A stretch of 64,000 bases of DNA, from contig NC_037639.1 of NCBI RefSeq assembly GCF_003254395.2, positions 14,497,037 through 14,561,036 of the forward strand, in the 5' to 3' direction. Positions 13,691 through 26,339 of this stretch are shown here, piece after piece. Source of the DNA: Apis mellifera (lineage: Eukaryota; Arthropoda; Insecta; Hymenoptera; Apidae). The notes beneath the pieces were generated by a model. It did no database searches and was not told where the DNA came from. It saw only the letters and a list, made by a program, of their open reading frames with translations. The position numbers and the translations under genes were made by a program. Position 1 is the stretch's first letter; the number at the start of each line of letters is the position of its first letter.

Positions 13691-14300
13691 AATCTAGATA
13701 TCTCGATCCAGAAAAGTTTTTAATCCTCGATCGAGAGGAATATTTCCTCGAAGAAGAGGAGAGAATTAACCTAGAAAATCGATGGAATAAAAATTTGTCA
13801 TGCATCGAAAAGATGGCGGTGAATAAAAGTTAATTTACATTCAATAATACTTTCTCTCTCTCTCTTCGAAATGGATATCTGGATCCAGAAAAGTTTTTAA
13901 TCCTCGATCGAGAGGAATATTTTCTCGAGGAAGGGGACGAAATTAACCCAGAAAATCGATGGAATAGAAATTTGTCAGGCATCGAAAAGATGGCGGTGAA
14001 TAAAAGTTAATTTACGTTCAATAATACTTTCTCTCTCTCTCTTCGAAATGGATATCTGGATCCAGAAAAGTTTTTAATCCTCGATCGAGAGGAATATTTT
14101 CTCGAGGAAGAGAACGAAATTAATCCAGAAAATCGATGGAGTAGAAATTCTCTTCGAAATGGATATCTGGATCCAGAAAAGTTTTCAATTCTCGAATATT
14201 TTCTCGAGGAAGGAGAGGGAAATTAAGCGAGAAAATTAAGAGAGTAGAAATTTGTCAGGCATCGAGGGGGGGCTGTGGATAAAAGCTAATTTACGTTCGA
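13130..14300. repeat. Second minisatellite-like array, about seven copies of a core 177 bp unit
   Basis: The anchor CTTCGAAATGGATATCTGG and variants recur at about 13132, 13327, 13462, 13685, 13864, 14041 and 14152. Each is followed by a TCCAGAAAAGTTTTTAATCC segment, an AATATTTTCTCGAGGAAG segment, a GAGAAAATCGATGGAGTAG segment and AAATTTGTCAGGCATCGAAA. The two best-preserved units are 179 and 177 bases. Each unit carries a short (CT)n before the anchor; in the copy ending at 13685 this has expanded to about 60 bases (13626-13685). The last copy is truncated to about 111 bases. No coding function is suggested. Confidence 0.9.
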
Positions 14301-14330
14301 TAATATACACGTATGTACGTATGTTTGAAG

Positions 14331-14620
14331 CGTTATACGGAATAGAACGTGGCGGCGGTCGATCGTGTGTGCCGTTTACACTCCGCCAAGAAAATGCAAC
14401 ACCCGTCTCGCTCGCGGTAAGGTAGGTAATATCAAACGAGGCAGCGTTGTACGGATTCTGTTACTAATATGCCCCCGTAGCACAGGAACCCCTGCGTTGC
14501 ATATTATCCGATACCAATAATGCGACTAATCGAGTTAGCCTTACCCCTTAAGCTGATATACAGCTTTATACGAGCTCAGCCTGTAACGATTGCAACGCGA
14601 TGCGCGCCGTTCAACGCGAT
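14331..14620. promoter_or_regulatory. Possible enhancer-like block after the array
   Basis: Repeat-free sequence of mixed composition, with several AT-rich cores (ACTAATATG, GCATATTATCCGATACC, ACCAATAATGCGACTAATCG) suitable for homeodomain or POU factors. No supported open frame is present. The call rests on motif density alone. Confidence 0.2.
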
Positions 14621-15151
14621 AGCTCGGCAAATTTTCTTTCGATTCCGGGATCCATTCCGTTCGCCGGATGCCGGACGGGGAGGTGCGACCGATGCGGGGA
14701 GAGAAAGCAGGGTAAAAAACGTTCCGTTTGAGAAATAGTAGCGAATCGAAGGAAGGAAGAGAGAGAGAGAGCTTCTCTTCCTTCTTCTTCTTCTTCTTCT
14801 TCTTCTTCTTCTCTCGGTTTACGATCCAACGTCGGGGTCGCAAAAAATGATCACGAAGAGAGAGGAGACGGCAGCTGGCCGAATTACCTACCCTTCCAGG
14901 CGCATGGTAATTCTCATTGAACGCGTAATTACATTAATTGTCTTCGTTTAGACGAAATTGCTTGTTTTAAAGTCGTTCATCTCTCTTTCTTTCTATTTCG
15001 ATTAGAGAGAGAGGGAAGCGACGATTTCCTATATTTTTATTCCGTTCGATCGGATTGACTTCTCGAATTTTATTTGCTCGAGGCGTGATCACGTCAGATC
15101 ACGGCACGAAAAACTGCACGGGAGGAAACAATAGAGGTGTAACGTCGTCGG

Positions 15152-15182
<31 letters not shown>

Positions 15183-17153
15183 GAGCGCTTATAATTTCCG
15201 TTGCAGGGCCGGTGTTCGTGTGTGCACGTGGAATTCGGCTATTAAGCCGAAACCCTGAACAGCCTATAAAATTCGTCTGGTCTCGCGTTGTCTGCGAGCG
15301 TGCATTAAACGCTTGCGGTTATATAGTCTTATATACTTTCTGCACAGGTGTCCCGGGGAGAGAAAGGAGCGTGGGCCCCGGACGAAAAGCTGTTTCGAAG
15401 CCTCCAACCCCCTCCTCCTCCCTCTCCCTCTCCCTCGCCCTTCTCTAAAAATCCTCAACGATTCAACACGACTTTCCTACGAAATTTTCGCATCGTATCG
15501 AAATTATAGCTCTACATATATATATATATATATATATACATATATAAGTTTCTTCGTTCTGAAGGGGAACACGTTGCAACGACGACCTCTTCTTCTTCTC
15601 CTTCTTCTTCTTCTTCTTCTTCTTCTCTTCCTCCTCCTCCTCGCTCTCCTTATTATTCCTCTTCGTCCTGCTCCTCCCTCATCGAAGCGCGCGAGCCGGC
15701 CCTCTTCGACGCTTTACGATCCCTAATTATAACGATTACGCCCATCTTTTACGGGGGTTAACTTTCGAACCCCCTCCCCCTTTCGCTCGATGTCCCGGTT
15801 CTGGGAAAGAAACTGTGGGGAAGAGGACGACGACAGCAACAACAACAACAACAACAACACGAAGCGGAGGAGAGGCGAGAAGCGAAGAGAGTGGAGAATC
15901 GGAGAGTGGCTCGAGATCCCTACCAATCCGCGTATCCTCGTATCCTGAATCCTGGCGGCGAGCAACCGATTCGAGGCCCTGGCCTCGCAGGGCGGCGCGA
16001 TTCGACAGCCCCCGAGCGATATATATTCAAAACGATCCCCCTCCTCGACAGCCCCCGAGCTCCATCTTGGATCATCTCTCTCTCTCGGGTTCCGAGGCGA
16101 GGCTCGTGAGTCACGGAACTCCCGTATCGCGGACGGAGATGCTACACGTTCGAGGAGGATGAACGCCCTCCGGGTTCAAATATATTACAGAGAGATGATT
16201 TCCAAGATTACACTTTACTTACTTCCGAGAACGATGATGGAGAGAAAGAGAGAGGAGGAGATTTATATTTGTATTTATAACGTACACGATGCCACTGGTA
16301 TCGAAAATTTTCGAATCGAATCGAATCGGGTGTGCAATTGTCAAAGGTGAAGAGTAGAAAATTTATTTAACTTATTCCCGATCCATTGTTTCCTTCCTCC
16401 TTTCCTTGGATCAAAACTTTGAACGATTTCGCAGAAGAAGAAAGAGAGACGGGAACGATCCCACCCCGAAGGAAAAAAATCGCGTTAAGAATCGGAAATT
16501 ACGTATAGGTTTCCCATAAAAATTAGGAGGATGGAAGCATGGCACGCACGCGAGCCAACTACATCGTCGAAACGCGCATCGCTACCTTCTCTAAACGTGC
16601 CTCCATCCATCCATCCATCCATCCAACATCCGTGCATCCGTGCAACATCGATATTCGTAATAATAACAACGACGAATAAAAGGATCCGTGGCGTTCCTCC
16701 CGCCGATAATATTCGTACGATTCCGGCCGACCGATGTTGCGGTCTCGGCATCGCGTGGTTACCGAAGAAGACGCATCGCGGCGTGTAATCCCCCCGGCCA
16801 ATTTACGCGCCGCGCGCCATTACCGGCCGCCTCGTTGTTTCCAAGCTCTCGATACACACAACGCGCGGATATGTATACAGCCGTAACGTTTTTCGCCGCT
16901 GCACAGCTGCATTCCATAATGCGACGTTTCGAGCGCGTAAGAAACGGTGGACGTGTCCGCTGATAATGTCGATACGGTGTATACGTGAGTGGCACGCCAA
17001 TACAAAGAAGCGTCTTCCGAGTTATGTGCCCGTTATGTGCATTCTGCGGATGCCGCGTCCCCGTATTCAACGCGAGGACGTGGCCCACAGCTCCGTACGT
17101 GTGCATATATATATATGTATATATATGTATATATATATAAATGTATATATATG

Positions 17154-17190
<37 letters not shown>

Positions 17191-18149
17191 GCAAGTATGT
17201 GTGCACGTGTGTATCGACGGGCGAGGTACATAGGCGCATGCACGGGTCGGTCGCGGCCGGTGGAGAGGAGAGAACGAGCGAGGAGGATGGAACGACCGGT
17301 AAGTACATAGGATGAGACGTTTATATACCCCCGACGATGTCTATAACGCCTCGAGTTACGAGACGCCTTTACGAGCGAATGCAACTCGCGCCAGACGTCA
17401 AGAGGCGAACCTCCGTTTCGAAGTTTGATGGCGCGACACCGGGGCCGGAGTCGAGCGGAGCATAACCTCCGAAATATCCCCCCTCCCCTCGTTCTGGAAC
17501 CGCCGCTCCGCTCTCTCTCGCTCGCTCCGCTCTCGAGCGCCCTCTTCCTCCCTCCTTCCCCGAGAGATCATCGTTCCTTCTTCGTTGGAAACGTTGGATT
17601 TTTTATCCCATCATCCCTTCTCACGTGTGTTTCGGGATCGTGGCCCGAAAACTTTCCCCGACCTAACCCCGATAATCGGCGAGGAAATCGGCGAGTTTCT
17701 AAACGATGGAATATTTATATTGGAATATCGACGTTATCTCTACACACGGGAGAGGATACAACAGGTGTGTCTTTGAGAAACCTCGCCTATATATCTCTCT
17801 CTCTATCTCTCGCTCTCTCTCTCTAGCCTATCCGTCTTCTATGCAAATGTCCAGAAACGCGTGCGAAAGAAGAACCGGTCGAGCGAAGATTGCAGCGCAA
17901 TTGTTACAATGTTAAAGTTGTCACGCGGACGTTTGGTTGGTTTTTTTCTTCTTCTTCTTCTTCTTCTCCTCCTCCTCCTCCTCCTCCTCCTCCTCCTCCT
18001 CCTTCTCCCTCCTTCATCCTTTTCTCTCCTCGCCTTTTTGTCTTTTCCCCTCTTTATCTCTCTGTGCCGTGGCGCACGGGAGAATTTCCATGAGGGACGT
18101 CGCCGGTTTCCCGAGTCGTAATTCCCTCACTCCCGTGTTCGAGTAGCAC
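14621..18149. other. Non-coding flank with many simple repeats
   Basis: No exon is supported. Repeats include (CTT)n at 14779-14812, TA tracts at about 15515-15545, CTT/CCT tracts at 15588-15650, (AAC)n at 15836-15859, (ATCC)n at 16602-16624, a long TA/TG tract at 17104-17192 and a (CTT)n(CCT)n tract at 17948-18006. At 14900-14945 a cluster of GTAATTACATTAATTG homeodomain-type sites stands out. Confidence 0.5.
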
Positions 18150-18300
18150 CGGCCGACTCTCGGTCATTAAATTAATAATTTGTGGTCGACAACGGCATTG
18201 TGAGATCCGATGCAATCGTTATAATATGCAGGATTTTATTATCGGCCCCGATGGCGTATGCTAATTTACTGCTAATTGTATTCCGCGGGCGACAATGATG
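18150..18300. promoter_or_regulatory. Candidate enhancer dense in homeodomain-type sites
   Basis: Within 150 bases there is an AT-rich run of TAAT cores (18165-18180), immediately followed by TGTGGTC (18181-18187, a Runt/Runx-type core), then TGCAATCGTTATAATATGC, a TTTTATTATC element, and two copies of GCTAATT (18260-18266 and 18271-18277) exactly 11 bases apart, about one helical turn. An ACAATG Sox-like core ends the block. There is no open frame and no simple repeat. Binding preferences are established knowledge; activity here is inference. Confidence 0.35.
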
Positions 18301-18440
18301 CCTCGGCTGGCAGAATGCAATCGGTGCCGCAAACGAACAAACGGCGACTACCCGTACAATAAGGCCGCGGTGTGTACCGTTCTACGATTGTTGGAATTGT
18401 TGCTCGTCCCAACGGTCGAGGCGACGACGGACGGGCGGGC

Positions 18441-18840
18441 GGGAGGGGGGGAAAAAAAGGAGAGAGAGAGAGAGAGAGAGGAGGGGAAAAAGAGAGAAAA
18501 AAAAAAAAAAAAAAAAAAAGGAAAGGGGAAAAAAGGAAAGAAGGAAGAAAGGAGGAGGGAAGAGGAAATGGAAAAGAAAAAGGAAAAAAGAGGAAGGAGA
18601 AAAAAAAGAAGAAGAAAAGAAAAAAAAAAAATAGTCATCTACGTGATTTTCACTGACGCGCGTGAAAAATTACCAAGTAAAATCCAGCCGTCTTATCGGC
18701 GGGGACAGCTTTCAAGGATCTTCTATAAATACGGTAGGGAATTAACGCGAAAACATTATATTTCGCTCCGTTAGATGCGTTGAAAACATTTTTTTCTCTT
18801 TTTTTTTCTTCTTCCTTTTTTCTCTTCTTTTTTCTCTTCT

Positions 18841-18899
<59 letters not shown>

Positions 18900-18909
18900 C
18901 CTCTCCTCC
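18441..18909. repeat. Long homopurine tract and homopyrimidine tract in inverted arrangement
   Basis: 18441-18568 is 128 consecutive purines on the + strand; after a single T the purine run continues through 18570-18631. 18789-18909 is 121 consecutive pyrimidines on the same strand. About 157 bases of ordinary sequence separate them. GA-rich and TC-rich parts could pair imperfectly as a large hairpin in a transcript, and each tract alone could form triplex (H-) DNA. The apparent Lys/Arg/Glu-rich and Phe/Ser-rich proteins from this part are translations of these tracts. Confidence 0.9.
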
Positions 18910-20379
18910 GATGTTTATTCGTATGGATTCGTAGGAACAACGAATCGGAATTAAAGAAGACGAAATTAGCTTTAGAACCGTGCGATCACGTTCGAGGAAA
19001 AAAATATTTAACGAAAAGAAATTGCGTTACGCTTGTTATACGATGCAAGGGCTGCAGGCGCATAAATTGTCGGGCTATGCGAGACGATCTAAACAACACG
19101 GTAGCATTGGAATTTCATGCATTAATGGCAAGCCAAGATCTACGGGAACGGAAATTGAAAGGTTCTCTTTTCTAAAACCTCATCTCGAAACATACGGTCG
19201 GCACGTGCGGCCTTACCCTCCAATGTCCCTTTTGCTAGATACAACTCGAGCTCCAGTGATTCTCATCTTTTCCTCGGATATCTTATGTAAATACACGAAC
19301 CAATTCTAATCTCTCTCTCTCTCTCTCTCTCTCTATCTCGATTACCATAGACACTACTACGTGAATCGTGTTTTCCTTTCCATATACCTACTTTCTTCTT
19401 CTCCTTCTCCTTCTTTTTTTTTTCTTTTTTCTCTTTCTTTCGTACGATTAAGATACGGTTTATCGAGGACTCGCAACAAATTTCTATCGATGACATAATG
19501 TAATTACCAGTCCAATAAAAGTATCGCGTTGGATAACGCGATAACGATAAAAAGCGAAATGACGATTCGAGGAAAAAACGACGAAATAGAAATTTTTTTT
19601 TTCTAAGAGAGGCGAATAACGAAGGGGGGGATCGTCTCAAGACCCCCCAACGAGAGGGTCTCTCTCTCTCTCGATCGATAATCCCAAAGAGATACACGAA
19701 GGCTCTCGATACACAATGACTATCGATATCGTCCTCGTCCATCTCCGGGTCCGGCATCCTCACGAGATCCTTCACGAGAAGCCACTCTCGTCCTGCGTTC
19801 GCCTTCCTGGCTCCGCCAGTTTTTAAAACATCCCTTCTTCTCCCCCAAATCCTCCACGCCTCTAACGGACTCTCCCTCGGCTAACGGACGGTTTTCTCTT
19901 AATATTTTCATATCCCATTCTCGTTCGATATTTCGTGTTTCTTTTACTTAAAAAAAAATCCCCTCTCTCCTCCTCCTCGCAACTCGTGTTTCCCTCGTGT
20001 TTTAATTGCCGGCAATCAAATCGTAAATAATATCGCGGGTTGTGCAAGAAAATTGCGCGGAATCGTAAAACTCGATCTCTTTTCCACGATCGGGGCGAAG
20101 TATCGGTCAACAAAGTGTTGAACGTCGTCGTCGTCGAGCAACGACGACGTCTCGTTGCTTGTCCTCGTTCGAGACGGAAAGAAAGAAACGGAGAGATACA
20201 CTTGTACGTAATCGTCGAAGCTAGAAACGCTATCCCATTACGGAAGACATCAAAGCCAAGCGTTAGCGGCGATCGACGGATTTATTAAAACGAAAGTAGG
20301 GCGTGCATAAAAGTGCGCGAGGCGGGCGCAAGTTCGAAATGGCGGAAAATCGTGCCCGGCGATCCGCCAGGCAGCCAGT
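18910..20379. other. Non-coding flank
   Basis: No gene is seen. A (CT)n run lies at about 19310-19336 and a CTT/T-rich tract at about 19390-19442. The open frames here lack splice-bounded coding character. Confidence 0.5.
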
Positions 20380-20550
20380 AATTTCGCGTAACACCCGATT
20401 ATTACGTCTCTGCTTAGGAAAATCAATTGGGGATAATAAATATCGGGATAATAACACGGCTCTGGTCGCCCAGATATCTGCACGCGGTTGCGCATGGACA
20501 ATTATTGCAAAAGTTATCCGACAATTATCCGAGATGCGCGATATTATTTG
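20380..20550. promoter_or_regulatory. Candidate enhancer with duplicated AT-rich elements
   Basis: GGGATAATAA occurs at 20430-20439 and again at 20445-20454 (15 bases apart). GACAATTAT occurs at 20497-20505 and again at 20520-20528 (23 bases apart). The second pair surrounds an AAGTTATCC element, the reverse of a GATAA-type core. The block is free of simple repeats and has no supported reading frame. Paired identical elements suggest clustered factor binding, but this is inferred only from the pattern. Confidence 0.3.
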
Positions 20551-23500
20551 AACGTTTGAAAAATCTGTAACCTTTTGGATAAATTTTTTCGAATGTAATA
20601 AAGAAGAAATAAGAATTTCTTGAGCAATCTTGAGGAATCGAAAGCTCGAAAGAACAGAAAGCTCGGGTGTTGTTGCGAAAGAAATGGCAAGCATTTTATG
20701 GATCTACCTGTTAAGTCGTGGGTAATGAAAATGTGACGGGAGAGGGGGGGGAAAAAAAAAAGGAAGAAGAAGAAAAAAAAGAGAAAAGAAAAGAAAACGC
20801 CAGCAGCCAGGAGCGTCCTTGCCAAAGTTATAAAGTCATCAGTCTGACCTGGCCGGCGACAGATAGACTTTCTACGAAATTATTTCTATTGTTTGAACAG
20901 GGCGGGGAAGAAAAGGAAGCAACCCTGGAATACGCGACGACTCTTGCCTCGCCGATGGTTTCGAAGAAAACCGATCGTCCAAGATAATGTTAAAAGCTAT
21001 TTTTCTTAGGCCCTTAATCCTTCCTTCGTGGAATATTCCACGAACCTTGAAACGGCGCGACTCGTCCGGCGCTTGCGATAATCGCGCGACCAACCAAATT
21101 TAATGGAAAAGAAATCGGCCGGCAGAAATTTTTTACCGTTTCCGTTTCTCTTCCTCCTCCTTCTTTTTTTCTTAATCAGAGACAATCTCGATGCCGGAAA
21201 GCTTCGAAAGAAGACTCTTACAATGCAACACAATGTATGCTCGCTGAGAGCTTACCGTTAGTAAAATTATTTCGCCATTTCCCAACCAACGAGGCGATCG
21301 ACCTCGATCAAAAACGGTACGCGAGCCGGAGGAGGAAACAATCGGGTTCTCGAGCACAGAGATATTTAGGTTAGGAACGGATTCCTGATCGCGGAGCATC
21401 GAGGTGGCCGGCCGGGACCATTAATAGTCCACGGAATAGAAGCCTTGGCTAGGATCGTAAAAATATAATTGCACCGATTGCAACAATCCAGGCACCGGTG
21501 CGGATAATGATACGTGAATGGGCGAGTTACGGCACACTACGCTCGGCCGGGCATCACTTTCGTGGCAACGTATATATATATATATATATGTATGTATGAT
21601 ATATGTATGTATGTATGTATACGTGCACACTCTCGTGTGCGTGCATTAAGGCACAAAGTGCACTCGTTGCGCAAACCACCATTACGATGCATACACGTAC
21701 GGTTGCACACTGTGAAGCCTGCTGCCAAACCGCTTCCAACCGGCGTTCAACCTCCGTGGAACCGATTATTCCAGACTATTAAATATATTAACTAAAACTT
21801 ACTCCCCGATAAATCATTACATTCCAACGGATTTCTACGGATATCGAAATCGAGATCTCTCTCTCTCTCTCTGTCTCTCGTGAAATCGTTTTAACATGCA
21901 AGCACGCCGATTCCTCGCACGCGAGTCGCGAGAGCGCACGATAATTTAATTCGTTGGAGGGAACGGCGAATTAAGAGAACGAATACGTTTTGAAATGAGA
22001 GAAAAAGAGAGAGAGAGGTTTCTCGAGATTTCTCCGGCATCCAAAGTCAACGGACTTTCGGCCCGATCGAAACGCGATCCATCGAGTTGGAACGGCATGA
22101 AATCGTCTCCCGACATTGGCTTCATCAAACACGCGTACAAAATTAAATTAAACTCGTCTCTCTTTCCGTTTCTTTCGCGTGGTTCCACGAACAGGCAGGT
22201 AGAGAAGTCGACGACCCGACCGACCTGGAGGAGGCCGGTGTACCGAGGATCTCGGACCACGGGGAACGAGGGAAGAGGCGTCAGCGGCATCGGAGGGAGA
22301 GAGAGCAAAAGGCGCGAGTAAAGTTGAAGAGTCAACAAGAGGGTTCGTGGTCGGTCGTGGCACGTCTCCGGCTCTCGATGTTTGCACGAGTTCGACGGAG
22401 AGAAACCCGTTTCGCCTTTTTCCTCCGCGCCTTCTTCGTCGTCGAGCATGCACGAGCAATCCACGAGAGTCCATCGAGTTGCCGTTTACTTAGGATCCCG
22501 CGCGATACACAAGGTGGCTCAAATTAAATATCCCAACCCAGAGTTTTATATATATACATACATACATACGTATATGCCCGAAAATACCGGACCATCTCCC
22601 TTTTCTTCAACTTCAACGCCGGCGCGATCTTTAAAAAACTGACCTCTAGAAACCCGATCGATATTTCATTCCTCCCGTTTCAACCTGAACGGAAGGAAGG
22701 GAGGGAGAAATGGAAATTGCCCGAGTTAACGAATTATCGATTAAACATCGAACAAACCTTTCTTCAACCCTTGATCGTCTCCTTCGAAATAAATAAATTC
22801 CACGAAAGGAAAGGAGAGAAAAAGAGAAAAGTGTATATATATATATATATAGAGGAGAGGAGGAAGGCGGGGAGCGCAAGGAAGTTTTTGCGAAAACTTA
22901 TCCGCGTGAAATCGGCTTAACCTTAGAGACGGTGCGCGTTTATATAGAGGCGGTACATACGGGTGTCCGGACGGACAGGGGAATCGGTAGGCTCGTGCCA
23001 GGCCCATTACCTGCATGGGGTCTTTTCCAGCTAAGAGGATCCTACGACCACCTTGGTGGCAGTAGCCACCTTATAAGTCTTGCCTAATGGTCGCCTCGTA
23101 TACCTTTCCCTCCGGGGCGGGGTGTGGTGGGGTGTAGATAGCCAATTGGGCGCTAACCTTAAGAAAGAGTCCCACTTGACTCGCCCGAGACAACAAACAA
23201 ACCCGGTTCCCTCCACCCCCCAAGCCACCCCAAAATCTGATCCGATCGTCCCCACCTATTTTTCCTTTCCTTTTTTCCTTCGTACACCGTTTCATTTCCG
23301 CTTTCCCTCGCGCTTTCTTCTCCTGTACCTGTTAAAATACGCACCTTGGTAGAACGAAGAATCGCAACAGGATATATTTTGGAGCAATTTCAATGGAAGA
23401 GAATAATCGATATTCCATCCGCGTCTCGTAAACGGATGTTAATTCGAAGGGACGGGACAACGGGACAAACGGTTGGGTGACGAAAAAGTTAATGGAATAT

Positions 23501-24064
23501 TCAATATCCGCAGGCGGTTACGCGACCATCGCGGTTGGGATCATAAAGAGTGGGATAATTTATGAAGCGCAGTTCATCGACCAAGAAACGAAGGAGAGGC
23601 AATGTCGGGAATTTTATTCGTTTGCTCGTAATTTGTGGCAAAGAAGAAGAAGAAGAAGAAGAAAAAAAAAAGAAGGAGGGGAAGGAGAAGAAAAGAAAGG
23701 AAGAGAGAGAGAGAGAGAGAGAGAGAGGAAGAAAAAAGATTGCACTGTTAAGGATACGTGGAGTCCGCACGAGTCCGGATAGGGAAGGCATGCAGTTAAA
23801 GAACTCGTCAAGACGTCGGATAATTGATAGTTTCGTATCCGCGGAACAAGAGGATATTATATCTGTGCTGTTGCTTGCTAATTCCAGTTCCAATCAACCG
23901 ATCCCCCTCCCCCCTCCTCCCCCCCAGGATTACGATTTACGTGTTATGTGTAACACGTCCTCCGATCGGGAATTCAACAATTACAATCGACACGTAAGAT
24001 AATTCGAGTTGCATTAAGTGACATTATCTTTGGCGGAATTGCCAATTGCGAGATTACTCGTAAA

Positions 24065-24095
<31 letters not shown>

Positions 24096-26339
24096 GTCAT
24101 AGATATTCGAACGAGCGAGAGGAAAAAAAAAAGAAGAAGGGGGGAGGGGAGGAAGGAAAAAAGAAAAAAGCTGCAATTATTCATCGATTATTCCTTCAAT
24201 AATAAGTTGGGTAATTATCACTTTAATAGATGTTGATAAAATTGACCTGAAAAATTATATGTAATTTCGTCATGGTCAATGCGAAATATTACGGACAAAT
24301 ATAATCATCATTTACGGGACAATATATTATACACATTTTACATACATTTTACGGAACAATGCGAAAGAGCCGTCGGAATTATATTCACATTTCGATATTC
24401 CTTGTCGCGGCCAACAAATATCTTCAAATAGCGCAATTACATAAATACCAGTTATTATTAATATAAATTCGAAATATAATATTCCATGACGGTTCGTAAG
24501 ATTTAGTATTTTTGATTTCGAGGAAAAAGAAAAAGAAAAGAAAAAAGAAGAAGAAGAAGGAAAAAAAAAAAAAAGAAAAAAAAAGAAAAGAAATCCGAAC
24601 ACCGAAAATACAAACACGCACGACGAGGCGAGCGCGTACGTGATAAAACCGGTAGCGGTCGTCACGGCGTATTGCGGCCTGCTATTAAAACGGTGCACAC
24701 GCGAGGCTAGGGAATCGAAATCGAAAACAGGAGATATCGAGGCATCGGCTATGCATCGAAAACGGGGCTCGAGAACGGGGAGAAAGAACGCGCGGCGCGG
24801 CGCGCATACATAAAGGCAGGCGTGACCGAGGCACGGGCTTGGACCAATCGCGAGTCAGTCTGGTCCTCCGCTTTTTTTTTTTTTTCTTTATTTCATTCAC
24901 TCTTTCCCCCCTCCCCCTCCCTCCTCCCTCCCCCTCCCTCCACGCGCCTCCACTGATTCCCCACTATCGGGACGTACACACTCTGTGCTCGCACGGGCTC
25001 GCACGGCCCGTTGGATCGCGATCACGCGCATTGCGGCTGCAACGAGGAATGCATGCGCGAATCGCGTCTTCGAACGATGCGCCCCGATCAACGCTTTGAG
25101 GAACAACGGTTTGACGCCATCGCGATATATAAAATTTGCCACCGGATCGAACGATATCGATCTCTCGAGAGACGTCGCGTGGAATTATCATTTTATCGAC
25201 GCCGCTCGAGTTATATATTCGTTTCGATTTATATTTCGTTTCGTTTGTAGTACAGAAAAAAAGAAAGAAAGAAAGAAAAAAAAGAAAAAAGAACGGGGAA
25301 TGTTGGTTTGATCGCGGATGTTCTCGAGTATCGAGTATTTATTTATGAGAGAAAGTTCGATCGCAGGAGGCACGTGACGACGTGGTGGAAGAATGCGAAA
25401 CAGGAGTATGCGTAAAATGCGCGCGAAATTCGATCTTGGTGTTAACCGTCCTTCGGTTTCAAGTGTTAACTTATCAGTTAACCAGCGGTAACGAGTTTTC
25501 GAATATCTTTTCAACATGTACGCGTATAAATGTGCTAGTAGGATATTATGAGTCACTTAAATCGATAAAACGTTTTTCCTATTTCAACATGCGTCGCAAT
25601 TACATTATCGAAGCATAGCTACACATTAACGAGCAAAAAGAGCCGAGGAATCCTTTTGTCTTTCTTCTCTCCTCGGTCTGACATACTTCAGATACGTTTA
25701 CGAGATAAAAAAAAAAAAGGAAAGAAATAAAGAAATAAAGAGAGAGAAAGAGAGAGAGAGAAAAAAAAGGAAGTGGCAAAGAAGAGATTGGTATTTGCAA
25801 TTTTGGGCCCGGCCTTCCCGGGGACCGAGGGCCGTCTTCCGTCTCTCTCCCTCCACCAGGATGTTACCTTCAAAATCTAATTATGAGATTTTTATAGGGC
25901 TATCGTAAAACGGCCGAATAATAGTTGGCAATTCCTCGACGGAGAATGCTAAGGCCGTGCTCGGTCGCAATCTTCCGACAAGATAATAAAGAGCAACACA
26001 AGCAACTTCTCTAAAAAAAGAAACGCTAGAAGAAGACGTTTCTCAAACTAATGTCGGTTCATAATCAAATCCTCTCTCTGTCCAATCGTAATCAAACGTC
26101 TTTTCCTTTATCGAAAATCAACGATCACGAAACCATTCATCCATCCAGTGAAAATCGTAATACAAAAGTTTGCTTGAAAAAAAAGTATTCGCAAAATTGT
26201 GCATATTCAAAAATTAAAATCCGTTCAAATATTCTAGAATTCCTGCCTACAACGCGCGTTGTTTCCGAGGAGAAACACGATCGTTTCGACGAGCATTGCG
26301 AAGGAAATCTGTTGGAAAGGGGCGATTAAATCGATAGAA
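20551..26339. other. Non-coding flank with homopurine tracts
   Basis: No exon is supported over nearly 6 kb. Notable contents: TTAGGTTAGG at 21366-21375; a TATG/TA tract at 21571-21620; a 100-base uninterrupted purine run at 23640-23739; a T27 run at 24068-24094 followed by a purine tract at 24117-24170; a purine tract at 24529-24594; a C-rich tract at 24906-24940 that could form an i-motif or a minus-strand G-quadruplex; purine tracts at 25255-25291 and 25708-25780. The stretch at 22980-23240 has fewer CpG and simple repeats than its surroundings, but I cannot assign it. Confidence 0.5.

Noticed and set aside
13130..14300. CRISPR-like regular spacing in the second tandem array
   Set aside because: The units are fully repetitive with no unique spacers, the genome is eukaryotic, and no cas genes are present.
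15512..17192. Many TATA-like boxes
   Set aside because: They lie inside long TA microsatellites here and elsewhere, so the TATA match carries no information.
22980..23240. Segment with fewer CpG and simple repeats than its neighbours, possible exon or small RNA
   Set aside because: Both strands have open frames but no start context, splice pair, stable fold or known RNA family could be recognised.
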